The notes beneath the pieces are model-generated. The model had not been told where the DNA came from and did no database searches. It saw nothing but the letters and a program-made list of their open reading frames with translations. From an uncultured Bradyrhizobium sp. (GTDB lineage Bacteria > Pseudomonadota > Alphaproteobacteria > Rhizobiales > Xanthobacteraceae), in the NCBI RefSeq assembly GCF_936928535.1, contig NZ_CAKZHY010000096.1, positions 103,367-167,366 of the forward strand: a stretch of 64,000 bases of DNA, given 5' to 3'. Numbering within the stretch: position 1 is the first letter of the stretch; each line of letters starts with the position of its first letter. Positions 43,295 to 52,139 of this stretch are shown here, piece after piece. The translations under genes were made by a program, and so were the position numbers.

Positions 43295-44733
43295 TTTCGG
43301 ACAGCATGATCTCCGGCCTGATCGACCTGAATCGCGACGACGAGCAGGGGCTGGTGGCGCAACTGACCCGCCAGCTTCGCGGCCTGATCGCGGCCGGCCG
43401 CATCGAAAGAGGCCGCGCGCTGCCCTCGAGCCGCCGGCTCGCCAGCGATCTCGGTGTCTCGCGCAACACGGTCACTTATGCGTTCGAGCAGCTGGCCGCG
43501 GAGGGATATGTTGCGGCCTCGCACGGACGTCGTCCTGTCGTGACCGTCGAGGGCGGCCGCATCGAAGGCGGAGGCCTTGCCGCATCGAACGCGCGTTCCG
43601 CGAGGCCCCAGCTCTCGCCCTGGGCCTGCAAGCTCAAAGAGACCGATTGGCCGATGTCCTATCAGGCGCCGCTCAAGCCGTTGCGGCCGGGGCACGGCGA
43701 TTTCAGGGAGTTTCCGAACGAGGTCTGGGCGCGGTGCCTGCGCCGCAGCGCCGTGCGTGCGGCGAGGCGCGAGCTTGGTCCGGTCAACCGCACACGGCTG
43801 CGCGAGGCGCTGGCGCATTATTTGGCGACCAGCAGGGGCGTTCGCGCCGCGCCGGACCAGGTCATGATCCTGCCGAGTGCGCAGGCCGCCCTGACCTTGA
43901 TTGCGGCTGTCCTCATCACGCCGGGCGACGGGGTCTGGGTCGAAGATCCCGGCTATCCCGGCGCCGCGGCCGCCTTCCGCGCGTCCGGCGCGCGCGTCAC
44001 CGGCATCAGGCTGGACGAACAGGGCATGCAGCAAATGCCGGCAATGGCCGCTCCAAAACTCGTTTTCATGACGCCATCGCACCAGCATCCGACCGGACGG
44101 CTGATGTCGCTGGCCCGCCGCACCGCGTTTCTCGGATCAAGCCGGCCCGGCAGGACCTTCATCGTCGAGGACGATTACGATGGCGAATTCCATTACGACA
44201 GTCGCCCGGTGCCGTCGCTGCAAGGGCTCGATCCCCACGGCCGCGTGTTCTATGTCGGCACGTTCTCGAAGGCGATGACGTCGGATATAAGGCTTGGCTA
44301 TCTCGTCGTGCCCGAAGCGCTGGTCAGCACGTTCGAGATCGCGCAGCGGCACATCGGGTTGATCGCGTCGAGCCACATCCAGGAAGCGCTCGCCGAGTTC
44401 ATCGCCGACGGGCATTTTCTGGCACATCTGCGCCGGATGCGCCGGCTCTACCATCTCAGGCGCGATCATCTCGTCGATGCGATGGAACGACATCTCGGCG
44501 AGGTGCTGGCGGCCGAGGTGCCCTCGGGCGGCATCCAGCTCGTCGCGCGCCTCAAACGCGGGCGCGCCGATCAGGCGGCCGTGAAGCGCCTGGCCGACGC
44601 CGGCGTTGAAACGCGCGCCTTGTCGAGCCTGGCGCTCGGCAAGCCGCGCGATCACGGCCTGCTGCTCGGCTTTGCGGCCTGGCGCGAGAGCGAGATCAGT
44701 GCGGCGGTGCGAACGATGGCGGCGTGCTTCTAG
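43288..44733 (+). CDS. MocR/PdxR-family regulator (GntR helix-turn-helix + aminotransferase fold)
   Basis: A 481-residue regulator. The GntR-type winged helix (about 12-80) has LTRQLRGLIAAGRIERGRALPSSRRLASDLGVSRNTVTYAFEQL; after a linker, the fold-type I aminotransferase domain runs from about 115. The PLP-lysine site is VGTFSKAM (about 327-334) and the aspartate block is IVEDDYDGEFHY (about 289-300), so PLP binding should be retained. GTG at 43288 is chosen because AAGGA lies six bases upstream; TTG at 43273 and ATG at 43306 are alternatives. MocR proteins usually control PLP or amino-compound genes; here the divergent EamA exporter is the likely target. Confidence 0.88.
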   Translation: MPVSDSMISGLIDLNRDDEQGLVAQLTRQLRGLIAAGRIERGRALPSSRRLASDLGVSRNTVTYAFEQLAAEGYVAASHGRRPVVTVEGGRIEGGGLAASNARSARPQLSPWACKLKETDWPMSYQAPLKPLRPGHGDFREFPNEVWARCLRRSAVRAARRELGPVNRTRLREALAHYLATSRGVRAAPDQVMILPSAQAALTLIAAVLITPGDGVWVEDPGYPGAAAAFRASGARVTGIRLDEQGMQQMPAMAAPKLVFMTPSHQHPTGRLMSLARRTAFLGSSRPGRTFIVEDDYDGEFHYDSRPVPSLQGLDPHGRVFYVGTFSKAMTSDIRLGYLVVPEALVSTFEIAQRHIGLIASSHIQEALAEFIADGHFLAHLRRMRRLYHLRRDHLVDAMERHLGEVLAAEVPSGGIQLVARLKRGRADQAAVKRLADAGVETRALSSLALGKPRDHGLLLGFAAWRESEISAAVRTMAACF

Positions 44734-45953
44734 TCCACGGCCCTGGTTACGATACGGATCTCCGAGGTCAGCGTCCGGTGCACCGGGCACTTGTCGGCGA
44801 TCTCCATCAGCTTCTTGCGCTGCTCGGCATCGAGCGCGCCGTCGATCGCGATATCGCGCTCGATCTGGTCGAGCATTCCGTCGCGCGTCTCGCACTCGGC
44901 GCAGTCCTTGGCGTGGATCTTGGAATGCTTCAGCGTGACGGTGACGCGGTCGAGCGGCAACGATTTGCGATCGGCATAGAGGCGCATGGTCATGGAGGTG
45001 CAGGCGCCGAGACTAGCCAGCAGGAAATCATAGGGACCGGGGCCGGCATCCTCGCCGCCGGCAGGCTTCGGCTCGTCCGCCACCAGATGATGCGGACCCA
45101 CGGTGATGAGCTGGTTGAACTTGCTCTTGCGGGTCTCCTGCACCACGACCTTTCGCGGTTCCCCCGCAATATCCGCCGCTTTCGCAGGCTTTGCCGTGTC
45201 GATGTATCGGCTCGCCCAGGCGGCAATCACGTCGGCCGCATAGAGCGCATCCGCCGGCTTCGTCAGCAGGTGATCGGCATGGTCGAGCGAGACGAAGCTC
45301 TTGGGATGCCTGGCCGCAACGAAGATTTTGGTCGCGTTGTCGATGCCGACGGTGTCGTCGACGGGCGACTGCATCACCAGAAGCGCCTTGTGCAGCTCGG
45401 TGATGTCCTTCATCAGCTCGTGCTCGACGACGTCGTCGAGGAATTCGCGCTTGATCCGGAATGGACGACCCGCAAGCGACACTTCGACCTCGCCCTTCGC
45501 GCGGATCGCATCCACATGTTCCCCGAACAGGCCGGTGACATGAGCCGGGTCGGATGGCGCTGCGATGGTGACGACAGCCTTCGCCTCTGGAATCTTGCCG
45601 GCGGCCGCCAGGATCGCCGCGCCGCCCAGGCTATGACCGATCAGGATCGACGGCGCCTTGCGGGTCGTGCGGAGATGATCGGCCGCGTGCACGAGATCGG
45701 CGATGTTCGAGGAAAAGGTCGAATTGGCGAAATCGCCTTCGCTGGAGCCGAGCCCGGTGAAGTCGAAGCGCAAGACCGCGATGCCCTTGGCGGCCAGCGC
45801 GACCGAGATGCGCTTGGCTGCCAGTGCGTCCTTGCCGCAGGTGAAGCAGTGCGCGAACAGCGCGTAGGCTGCAGGCTCGCCGTCCGGCAGCTCCAGCGCC
45901 GCTGCGAGCTGATGACCGCCTTCGCCCGTGAATTGGAAGCGTTCCGTCGGCAT
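44730..45953 (-). CDS. Alpha/beta hydrolase-OsmC fusion protein
   Basis: A 407-residue fusion. The N-terminal hydrolase domain (about 1-255) has HCFTCGKDALAAKRISVAL, RFDFTGLGSSEGDFANSTF, the nucleophile elbow IGHSLGG (about 106) and late acid/His candidates in VDDTVG and LDHADHLL. The C-terminal OsmC domain (about 270-405) has the peroxidatic/resolving Cys pair in LGACTSMTMRLYADRK and DKCPVHRTLTSEI. This architecture is recurrent in proteobacteria; OsmC domains reduce organic hydroperoxides. Substrate not defined. Its stop overlaps that of the MocR-type gene. It is last in the ferredoxin-P450-MFS-oxidoreductase run. Confidence 0.88.
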   Translation of the reverse strand: MPTERFQFTGEGGHQLAAALELPDGEPAAYALFAHCFTCGKDALAAKRISVALAAKGIAVLRFDFTGLGSSEGDFANSTFSSNIADLVHAADHLRTTRKAPSILIGHSLGGAAILAAAGKIPEAKAVVTIAAPSDPAHVTGLFGEHVDAIRAKGEVEVSLAGRPFRIKREFLDDVVEHELMKDITELHKALLVMQSPVDDTVGIDNATKIFVAARHPKSFVSLDHADHLLTKPADALYAADVIAAWASRYIDTAKPAKAADIAGEPRKVVVQETRKSKFNQLITVGPHHLVADEPKPAGGEDAGPGPYDFLLASLGACTSMTMRLYADRKSLPLDRVTVTLKHSKIHAKDCAECETRDGMLDQIERDIAIDGALDAEQRKKLMEIADKCPVHRTLTSEIRIVTRAVD

Positions 45954-45977
45954 GGGCTTCCCCTTGTTTGTTCGAGT

Positions 45978-46637
45978 CTAGTCCCCTGAATAGCGTTGCT
46001 CGGCCCAGGGATCGCCGCGGCTATGATAGCCGCGAACTTCCCAAAACCCGGGCGCGTCCTCAGTCACGAATTCGATGGCCTGCAGCCATTTTGCGCTCTT
46101 CCAGAAATAGAGATGCGGCACGACGAGCCTGACAGGGCCGCCATGCTCGTCCGACAGCGGTTGGCCGGACCAGCTATGGGCGAGCAAGGCATCCTCGGCG
46201 GCAAAGTCCTCCAGCGCGAGGTTGGTGGTGTAGCCGTCATAGGAATGCAGCACCACGAAGTGCGCATCGTCGCGCGGCTGGCAGGCCGCCAGCAGCTCAC
46301 GCGTCGCGAGCCCTTCCCACTGATTGTCGTAGCGCGACCAGGTCGTGACGCAATGAATGTCGGAGATGAACTGCGCCTGCTTCTGCGCGGCGAATTCGGC
46401 ATATGTCCAGAATATGGGAGTCTCGACCGCGCCGTAGACGTCGAGCCGCCAACGCTCGCGCGACACCGGCGGCATCACGCCGAGATCGAGCACCGGCCAG
46501 TCCTTGGTCAGGTGCTGGCCCGGCGGCAGCCGCTGGTCCTCGGGGCGCGTGACCTTGCCGGTGAGGAAGCGGCCCTCGCGCGCCCATTTCTCCTTGGTGC
46601 GCGTCAGCTTGCTGTCGGATGGCGTTTCGTCGGCCAT
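45978..46637 (-). CDS. Sulfite oxidase-like molybdopterin oxidoreductase
   Basis: A 219-residue protein with the oxidoreductase molybdopterin-binding domain (YuiH-like). The probable molybdenum-ligating Cys is Cys96 in DIHCVTTWSRYDNQWEG, the family's core motif. DWPVLDLGVMPP, WTYAEFAAQ, LPLSDEHGGPVRLVVPHLYFWKSAKW-type blocks follow (seen here as QPLSDEHGGPVRLVVPHLYFWKSAKW, about 158-183). No Tat or Sec signal is visible, and no cytochrome partner is adjacent. It lies 17 bases after the MFS gene on the same transcript. Substrate unknown. Confidence 0.86.
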   Translation of the reverse strand: MADETPSDSKLTRTKEKWAREGRFLTGKVTRPEDQRLPPGQHLTKDWPVLDLGVMPPVSRERWRLDVYGAVETPIFWTYAEFAAQKQAQFISDIHCVTTWSRYDNQWEGLATRELLAACQPRDDAHFVVLHSYDGYTTNLALEDFAAEDALLAHSWSGQPLSDEHGGPVRLVVPHLYFWKSAKWLQAIEFVTEDAPGFWEVRGYHSRGDPWAEQRYSGD

Positions 46638-46654
46638 GATCTGCTCGAAGTCGG

Positions 46655-47977
46655 CTACTGGTGGCGATGCATCGCGGATTCACGCTTGGTGTCGCGCATG
46701 GTGGAATAGATGATCAGCGACAGGAAGATGACACTGGCGAGATAATAGTAGAACCACTGCTCATGCCCGATCGTCTTGAAATAAAGCGCGATGGCCGGCG
46801 CCGTGCCGCCGAAGATCGAGACGGTGATCGCATAGGGCAGGCCGACGCCCAGCGCGCGGACATTGGTCGGGAACAGCTCGGCCTTCACCACGGCGTTGAT
46901 CGAGGTATAACCGGCAACGAACAGCCAGGCGCAGCAGATCAGGATGAAGGCCATGAAGGGCGATTTGGTCTCCTTCAGCGTCATCAGCAGCGGCACGGTC
47001 GCGAGCGTGCCGGCGACGCCGAAGAAGATCAGCAGCGGCTTGCGCCCGATCTTGTCGGAGATCGCGCCATAGATCGGCTGCAGGATGGTCGCGAAGATCA
47101 GCGTGCCGAAAATCACGAAGGTGGTCTGGTCCTCGGTCAGGCCCACCGAGAGCTTGACGAATGTCTGCATATAGGTGGTGAAGGTGTAGAACGCGGCGGT
47201 GCCGCCGGCGGTGAGGCCGACCACGAGCAGCAACTCGCGCGGATAGCGCAGCAGATTGGTGATCGACCCTGATGGTTTCACCACCTTCTTGGCTTCCTCG
47301 AAGGCTTCGGTCTCGTGCAGATTGCGCCGCATCACCGCGGCAAAGATCGCGAGTGCCGCACCGATCGCAAACGGAATGCGCCAGCCCCAGGCCTTCAGCT
47401 CATCGGGTGTGAGGAAGACCTTTTGCAGGAGCAGCAGCACGATGATCGCAGTCAGCTGGCCGCCGATCAGCGTGACGTACTGGAAGCTCGAATAGAAGCC
47501 GCGGTGCTTGGGATCGGCGACCTCGCTCAGATAAGTGGCGCTGGCGCCGTATTCGCCACCCAAGCTCAGGCCCTCGATGACGCGGGCGAGCGCCAGGATG
47601 ACAGGCGCAGCGAAGCCGATCGTGGCATAGGTCGGCGTCAGCGCGATGATCAGCGAGCCGAAGCACATGAACACGACCGACAGGGTCAGCGAGATGCGGC
47701 GGCCGTAATGGTCGGCAAGGTAACCGAAGAACCAGCCGCCCAAGGGGCGCATCAGGAAGGTCGCCGCGAAGATCACGGCGGCGTTCAATTGTTGCACCAC
47801 GGGATCGTTGCCGGGGAAGAAGGCCGGGGCGAAATAGAGCGCAAACGCCGTATAGGCGTAGAAGTCGTACCACTCGACGAGATTGCCGATGGAGCCGATG
47901 AAGATCGCCTTGATCCGCCGCTCGGCGTCGGCGATGTCGAAATGGTCGGAGGCCGGTTGGGTTAGTTGTTCTGTCAC
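46655..47977 (-). CDS. MFS transporter, metabolite:H+ symporter type
   Basis: A 440-residue twelve-helix transporter of the MHS branch (KgtP/ShiA/ProP-like). FIGSIGNLVEWYDFYAYTAFALYFAPAFFPG (about 27-57) and the loop GYLADHYGRRISLTLSVVFMC (about 84-104) are diagnostic. Members import dicarboxylates, shikimate, betaines or aromatic acids by proton symport. It follows the P450 gene with 33 bases between and shares its strand, so it may import the P450 substrate. Confidence 0.9.
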   Translation of the reverse strand: MTEQLTQPASDHFDIADAERRIKAIFIGSIGNLVEWYDFYAYTAFALYFAPAFFPGNDPVVQQLNAAVIFAATFLMRPLGGWFFGYLADHYGRRISLTLSVVFMCFGSLIIALTPTYATIGFAAPVILALARVIEGLSLGGEYGASATYLSEVADPKHRGFYSSFQYVTLIGGQLTAIIVLLLLQKVFLTPDELKAWGWRIPFAIGAALAIFAAVMRRNLHETEAFEEAKKVVKPSGSITNLLRYPRELLLVVGLTAGGTAAFYTFTTYMQTFVKLSVGLTEDQTTFVIFGTLIFATILQPIYGAISDKIGRKPLLIFFGVAGTLATVPLLMTLKETKSPFMAFILICCAWLFVAGYTSINAVVKAELFPTNVRALGVGLPYAITVSIFGGTAPAIALYFKTIGHEQWFYYYLASVIFLSLIIYSTMRDTKRESAMHRHQ

Positions 47978-48010
47978 GTCCGGCCTCCCAGAAATCCATT
48001 GTCTGGGTGC

Positions 48011-49231
48011 CTACATCGCCTTTCCGAGCAGAAATGGCAACTGGCGGGGTCCGCGCACCGTGCCCTGCGACCAGGTCACGGTCCCGGCAGGATCGAGGGC
48101 GAAGTCCGGAATCCGCTTCAGCCATTCCTCGAGCGCAACCTGCATCTCCATCCGCGCCAGGTTGGAACCGACGCAGCGGTGGATGCCGAGGCCGAAGGCG
48201 GCATGGCGGTTCTCCCGGCGATCGATCACGACCTTGTCGGCATCCGGAAACATCTTGGGGTCCCGGTTGGCGGCCGGGAACGACAGCAGCACCATGTTGC
48301 CCGCCTTGACCGGACAGCCCGAAACCGTGGTTTCCTTGACCACCTCGCGCGCCATCGTCACAGGCGAATAGGCGCGCAGCAACTCCTCCACGGCGGTGGG
48401 AATCAGCTCCGGCTCGGCGATCAACCGCTCGCGGTCTACCGGCGTCCGGGCGAGATGCCACAGTGAGGAGCCGATCGCGCTCCACGTGGTGTCGATGCCG
48501 GCGATCAGAAGCAGCCGCAGCGAGCCCAGCACGTGCGACTCTTCCAGCGGCTGGCCTTCCTTGTCCTTGGCATTCATCAGATAGGAGATGAGGTCGTCGG
48601 TCGGCTTCGACCTGCGCTCTTCGATATGTGTCCTGAAATAGGCGCTCATCTCCTGAACCGCCTGGAGCAGCTTGGTCTCGTCCTTGATGCCGAGCTCCAG
48701 GATCATGTGGATCCAGGTGATGAACAGGTCGCTGTCGCTTTCGGGAATGCCGAGCATGTGGGCAATGGCCCGAACCGGGATGTACTTGCTGTAGCGCGCC
48801 GCAGCGTCGACCCTGCCGTCGGCGATGAAGCCGTCGATCAGCTCGTTGCAGATCGCCCGCATCCGCGGTTCCAGCTTCTTCATCGCATCCGGCGTGAAGG
48901 GCGGCAGCAGCAATTGCTTGGCCGGCTTGTGCACGGGCGGATCCGACGTGATCGGCGGGGCTGCGTTTCTGGCAACCTCGGGCCGGACATCGCGAACGAT
49001 GATGCGGCGCGAGGAGAAATGCTCGGTGTCGTTGGCGATCTCGCGCACCGCCTCATAGGTCGTCGGCATGTAGCAGCCGAGAAAGCGCTCCGTGTGCACG
49101 AGCGGGCTCGCGGCGCGCAGCTCCTCCCAGATTGGAAACGGATCCTCCGTCCATTGCGGATCGGTGTGGTCGAAGTCGTTGACCCAGTCGGTCACGGGCG
49201 GATGAGCGGCGGGCTGGCTCACGTCGGACAT
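48011..49231 (-). CDS. Cytochrome P450 (bacterial class I)
   Basis: A 406-residue soluble P450. The oxygen-binding I-helix is AGIDTT (244-249), the ExxR motif is in VEELLRAYSP (about 281-290), and the heme loop is FGLGIHRCVG (346-355) with Cys353. It lacks a fused reductase, so it needs a ferredoxin and ferredoxin reductase; a 3Fe-4S-type ferredoxin gene lies 75 bases upstream. No reductase gene is visible in the window. The substrate is unknown; the cluster with an MHS importer suggests catabolism of a small organic compound. Confidence 0.92.
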   Translation of the reverse strand: MSDVSQPAAHPPVTDWVNDFDHTDPQWTEDPFPIWEELRAASPLVHTERFLGCYMPTTYEAVREIANDTEHFSSRRIIVRDVRPEVARNAAPPITSDPPVHKPAKQLLLPPFTPDAMKKLEPRMRAICNELIDGFIADGRVDAAARYSKYIPVRAIAHMLGIPESDSDLFITWIHMILELGIKDETKLLQAVQEMSAYFRTHIEERRSKPTDDLISYLMNAKDKEGQPLEESHVLGSLRLLLIAGIDTTWSAIGSSLWHLARTPVDRERLIAEPELIPTAVEELLRAYSPVTMAREVVKETTVSGCPVKAGNMVLLSFPAANRDPKMFPDADKVVIDRRENRHAAFGLGIHRCVGSNLARMEMQVALEEWLKRIPDFALDPAGTVTWSQGTVRGPRQLPFLLGKAM

Positions 49232-49306
49232 CGGAAAAATCCCTTAGATATCGCTTGGGGTTCGTGTTCGCTGAAGGTACGCAAGGCGTGAGCGGGCAGG
49301 GCCGCG

Positions 49307-49516
49307 CTACTCCTCGATCACATCGATCGCGATTTCCGGGCAATTGGATTTGGCAAGCCAGGCCTTGTCTTCGAGGCCAGGCGGAACGGTGCCGTCGCCG
49401 ACCTCGTGGGCGTTGCCGTATTCGTCGAGCTCGAACAATTCAGGCGCCAGCGCCTTGCAGCGTGCATGCCCCTGGCATTTGTCGGGATCGACGTGAACTT
49501 TCAGTCGTTCTGCCAT
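49307..49516 (-). CDS. P450-type [3Fe-4S]/[4Fe-4S] ferredoxin
   Basis: A 69-residue ferredoxin of the P450-partner kind. Cluster ligands are Cys14, Cys20 and Cys59, with His17 in the position of the second Cys (CQGHARC), the pattern typical of [3Fe-4S] or mixed-ligand ferredoxins serving P450s. The acidic surface and length (about 65-70) fit. It is the first gene of the run, divergent from the TetR gene. Confidence 0.93.
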   Translation of the reverse strand: MAERLKVHVDPDKCQGHARCKALAPELFELDEYGNAHEVGDGTVPPGLEDKAWLAKSNCPEIAIDVIEE

Positions 49517-49583
49517 TGCGGCTCCCTTGGTCTTATCCGCGAAGCCCGAAGGGCAGCGCGCGTTCCTCTTGTCAAATTTGTCC

Positions 49584-49644
49584 GCGGCATTTGCCGCTCA
49601 TTCTAAGTTATATGCTATTACATTCGCGACAGGCTTCCCCTGTC
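49584..49644. promoter_or_regulatory. Two palindromes in the ferredoxin-TetR divergent promoter
   Basis: GCGGCA-TT-TGCCGC (49584-49597) is a perfect palindrome, and GACAGG-N5-CCTGTC (49628-49644) is a perfect inverted repeat 28 bases before the TetR start. Between them lies an AT-rich stretch (TTCTAAGTTATATGCTATTA) suitable for promoter elements. Either palindrome could be the TetR operator. Confidence 0.4.
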
Positions 49645-49672
49645 AAGCGCAAACTTATAGGCTCGCCTGAAC

Positions 49673-50320
49673 ATGCGATCACAACTCGCCCGCAAGCCCG
49701 AGAATACATACCACCATGGCGATCTCCGTGACGCCCTGATCAAGGCCGCGTTGCGCGAGGCGGAGCAGGGCGGGGCGGAAGCGATCAGCATCAAGGCCCT
49801 GGCAAAGCAGCTCGGCGTCTCGCAGCCGGCGCCCTACCGCCATTTTGCGGACCGCGAGGCGTTGCTGACCGCAACGACGGCAGAGGCGTTCCGGCAGTTC
49901 ACCACGATGTTGCGCGAAGCCATGACGAAGGCCTCGAAGCAATCGAAATTGTCCCGGCTGGCGCAGGCAACGCTCGACTTCGGCCTGCGCCGCAATGGTG
50001 TCTATCGCTTGATGTTCGCGTCCCGGACCGTCTCATGCGCCGCCAAGGGCAGTGAGCTGCATGAGGCCACGCGGGAAACTTTTGCGCTGGTGATCGAAGC
50101 GCTGGAGGCGCCCGCGGTCGGCTATTTGCGCGAGCGGCAGGCGCTCAAGATCTGGGCGGCGCTGCACGGCGTGGTGATGCTGGCCGAGCAGGGCCTGTTC
50201 ACCGGCGAGGCGGCGCATGCCACGCGCGAGGAGCTGGTCGAAGATTTCGTCAACGAGACGAAGGCCGCGCTCGCGGTCGCGATCAAGGACGCGCGGCGCC
50301 AGAAAAAGGCCGGCGCCTAG
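49673..50320 (+). CDS. TetR/AcrR-family regulator
   Basis: A 215-residue regulator. The N-terminal helix-turn-helix covers about 12-60: HHGDLRDALIKAALREAEQGG, then AISIKALAKQLGVSQPAPYRHFADREALL. The C-terminal ligand domain includes LKIWAALHGVVMLAEQGLF, which resembles the WHG-type TetR C-terminal domain. It is divergent from the ferredoxin-P450 operon and probably represses it, relieved by the P450 substrate; that is inference from position. Its stop overlaps the racemase-family gene by four bases. Confidence 0.88.
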   Translation: MRSQLARKPENTYHHGDLRDALIKAALREAEQGGAEAISIKALAKQLGVSQPAPYRHFADREALLTATTAEAFRQFTTMLREAMTKASKQSKLSRLAQATLDFGLRRNGVYRLMFASRTVSCAAKGSELHEATRETFALVIEALEAPAVGYLRERQALKIWAALHGVVMLAEQGLFTGEAAHATREELVEDFVNETKAALAVAIKDARRQKKAGA

Positions 50321-50967
50321 GTTTTCGCTTTCAGCAGTCGCATCAACTTTTCGACCGCACTGTCCGGCGTTGTCACGACCGGGCGTCCCGTGGCTTCCGC
50401 GACCTGCGGCGCCGTTGCCGCGATGCTGAATTGGGCGAGCGCAATGACGTCGCAATCGCGCAGGTCTTTTGAGGCCTCGACAATTAGCCGGTCATGTGTG
50501 GCGCGGTCACCGCGATCGAGTGCGGCCAGCGCGCCTTCGGCGAGCTTCGGCACGATCTGGACGGAGGCCGGGAACTCCGGAGGCATCGACACCAGCGTCG
50601 GCGGGAAGGTGGAGAGCAGGCCGATGCGTTTGCCCATTGTCACCGCTCGCTCGATCATGGCTTCGTTCGGTTTCAGCACCGGCATCGGCGCGTGCGCCCG
50701 CGCGACGGCCCCGATGCAGGGGCCGAAGGCCGAGCAGGTGAAAAGGATCGCGTCCGCCCCGGTCGCTGCGGCGTAGTCGCCAAGGGCAAGAAAGCGCTCG
50801 GTCATGGCGTCGTTGAGCTTGCCGTCACGCGCCAGATCCGCCGACAGACTGTCGTCGAGCAGGTTCATCAGCCGCGCCTCCGGCCACGCCGCCGCGAACG
50901 CCGCCTCGATCGGCGCGATGGAGTGCTTGAGGGCGTGGATCAGGGCGATGCGAGGGGGTGTCGTCAT
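50317..50967 (-). CDS. Asp/Glu racemase-family protein
   Basis: A 216-residue protein with the aspartate/glutamate/hydantoin racemase fold. The first catalytic Cys region is ILFTCSAFGPCIGAVARAH (about 73-91); the second catalytic Cys, usually near 180 (GC-T), is replaced by DCDVIALAQFSIAATAP (about 171-187), where no Cys is at the standard position, so classic two-base racemisation is uncertain. Start at 50967 gives a clean N-terminus MTTPPRIALIHALKHSIAPIE. Possibly an isomerase or decarboxylase (maleate isomerase / arylmalonate decarboxylase branch). Monocistronic by context. Confidence 0.75.
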   Translation of the reverse strand: MTTPPRIALIHALKHSIAPIEAAFAAAWPEARLMNLLDDSLSADLARDGKLNDAMTERFLALGDYAAATGADAILFTCSAFGPCIGAVARAHAPMPVLKPNEAMIERAVTMGKRIGLLSTFPPTLVSMPPEFPASVQIVPKLAEGALAALDRGDRATHDRLIVEASKDLRDCDVIALAQFSIAATAPQVAEATGRPVVTTPDSAVEKLMRLLKAKT

Positions 50968-50984
50968 GGAAGGGATTACCTGGG

Positions 50985-51108
50985 TCTCGTGCCCCGGACG
51001 CAGCGCAATGCATAGTATTGCGCTGCAGAGCCGGGGCCCATTCGTGATTGCTGGGTCCCGGCTCTGCGGAGCAAGCGTTTCACGCTGCACCGCGTCCGGG
51101 ACACGAGA
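50985..51108. repeat. Palindromic repeat, family E
   Basis: Outer arms TCTCGTGCCCCGGACGC and GCGTCCGGGACACGAGA pair over 17 bases with one mismatch; inner arms GAGCCGGGGCCCA and TGGGTCCCGGCTC also pair. It fills the gap between the racemase-family and binding-protein genes. A related element is at 60479-60637. Confidence 0.75.
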
Positions 51109-51113
51109 GATTT

Positions 51114-52127
51114 TTACTTGAACGGCACGGCGTACATCAAGCCGCCCTTGGTCCAGAGGCCGTTGAGGCCGCGCTCGAGCTTGAGTGGGCTCGCCTTGCC
51201 GACGTTGCGCTCGTAGATCTCACCGTAATTGCCGGTGGCCTTGAGCACTGTGACCAGCCATTTGTTGTCCAGCCCGAGTCGCGAGCCCAGGTCGCCGGAG
51301 ACGCCGAGCAGCCGCTGGATGGCGGGCGTCTGCGACTTCGTCATTTCGTCGACATTGGCCTGGGTCACGCCGAGCTCCTCGGCTTCGATCAGGCCATAAT
51401 GCAGCCAGGTGACGATATCGCTCCAGACCTCGTCACCGTTGCGGGTGAAGGGACCTAGCGGCTCCTTGCTGATGGTCTGCGGCAGCACGACGTAATCGGC
51501 CGGGTTCGGCGCCGCAGTGGTCACGGCACCGGCGAGCGCCGAGGCATCCTGGGTCATGGCGTCGCAGCGGCCGCCGAAGAAGGTCTGGTACATGGTGTCG
51601 ACGCGGTCGAACACCAGCGGCTTCCAGTCGATGCCATTGGCGCGGCCGTAATCGCCGAGCGTGACCTCGTGCGTGGTGCCTTGCGCCACGCAAACGGTGG
51701 CGCCCTTGAGGTCCTTCAGCTCCTTCACGCCGAGGTCCTTCTTCACGACGAAGCCCTGGCCGTCGTAGAAGTTGATCGGTCCCTGACGGAGGCCCAGCGT
51801 GACGCCGCGCAGATATGTCTGCGTCGAGTTGCGGTAGAGCACGTCGATCTCGCCGGACTGCAGCGCCGTGAAGCGGTTCTGCGCCGTCAGCGAGACGTAG
51901 CGCACCTTGTTGGGATCGCCGAGCACGCCGGCCGCGAGCGCGCGGCAATAGTCGACGTCGAGGCCCTTGTAATTGCCCTGCGAGTCCGGCGCCGAGAAGC
52001 CGGCAAAGCCGGCGCTGACGCCGCACACCAGCGCGCCTCGGCTCTTGACCTGGTCAAGCGTCGCCGCCGACGCAGCAACTGTCGATGCGGCGAGCACGCC
52101 CGCTGCGATAACCAATTTCCTCATCAT
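51114..52127 (-). CDS. Polar amino-acid ABC substrate-binding protein (AapJ-like)
   Basis: A 337-residue periplasmic binding protein with a signal peptide (MMRKLVIAAGVLAASTVAASAA). Family blocks are LVCGVSAGFAGFSAPDSQGNYKGLDVDYCRALAAGVLGD (outline, about 32-71), RNSTQTYLRG and LPQTISKEPLGPFTRNGDEVWSDIVTW (about 220-246). It matches the AapJ/BztA class that binds a broad range of L-amino acids. Unusually, the two matching permeases are on the other strand 2.3 kb away and no ATPase is present. It follows the aminotransferase gene by 12 bases on the same transcript. Confidence 0.9.
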   Translation of the reverse strand: MMRKLVIAAGVLAASTVAASAATLDQVKSRGALVCGVSAGFAGFSAPDSQGNYKGLDVDYCRALAAGVLGDPNKVRYVSLTAQNRFTALQSGEIDVLYRNSTQTYLRGVTLGLRQGPINFYDGQGFVVKKDLGVKELKDLKGATVCVAQGTTHEVTLGDYGRANGIDWKPLVFDRVDTMYQTFFGGRCDAMTQDASALAGAVTTAAPNPADYVVLPQTISKEPLGPFTRNGDEVWSDIVTWLHYGLIEAEELGVTQANVDEMTKSQTPAIQRLLGVSGDLGSRLGLDNKWLVTVLKATGNYGEIYERNVGKASPLKLERGLNGLWTKGGLMYAVPFK

Positions 52128-52139
52128 GCTACTCTCCCC

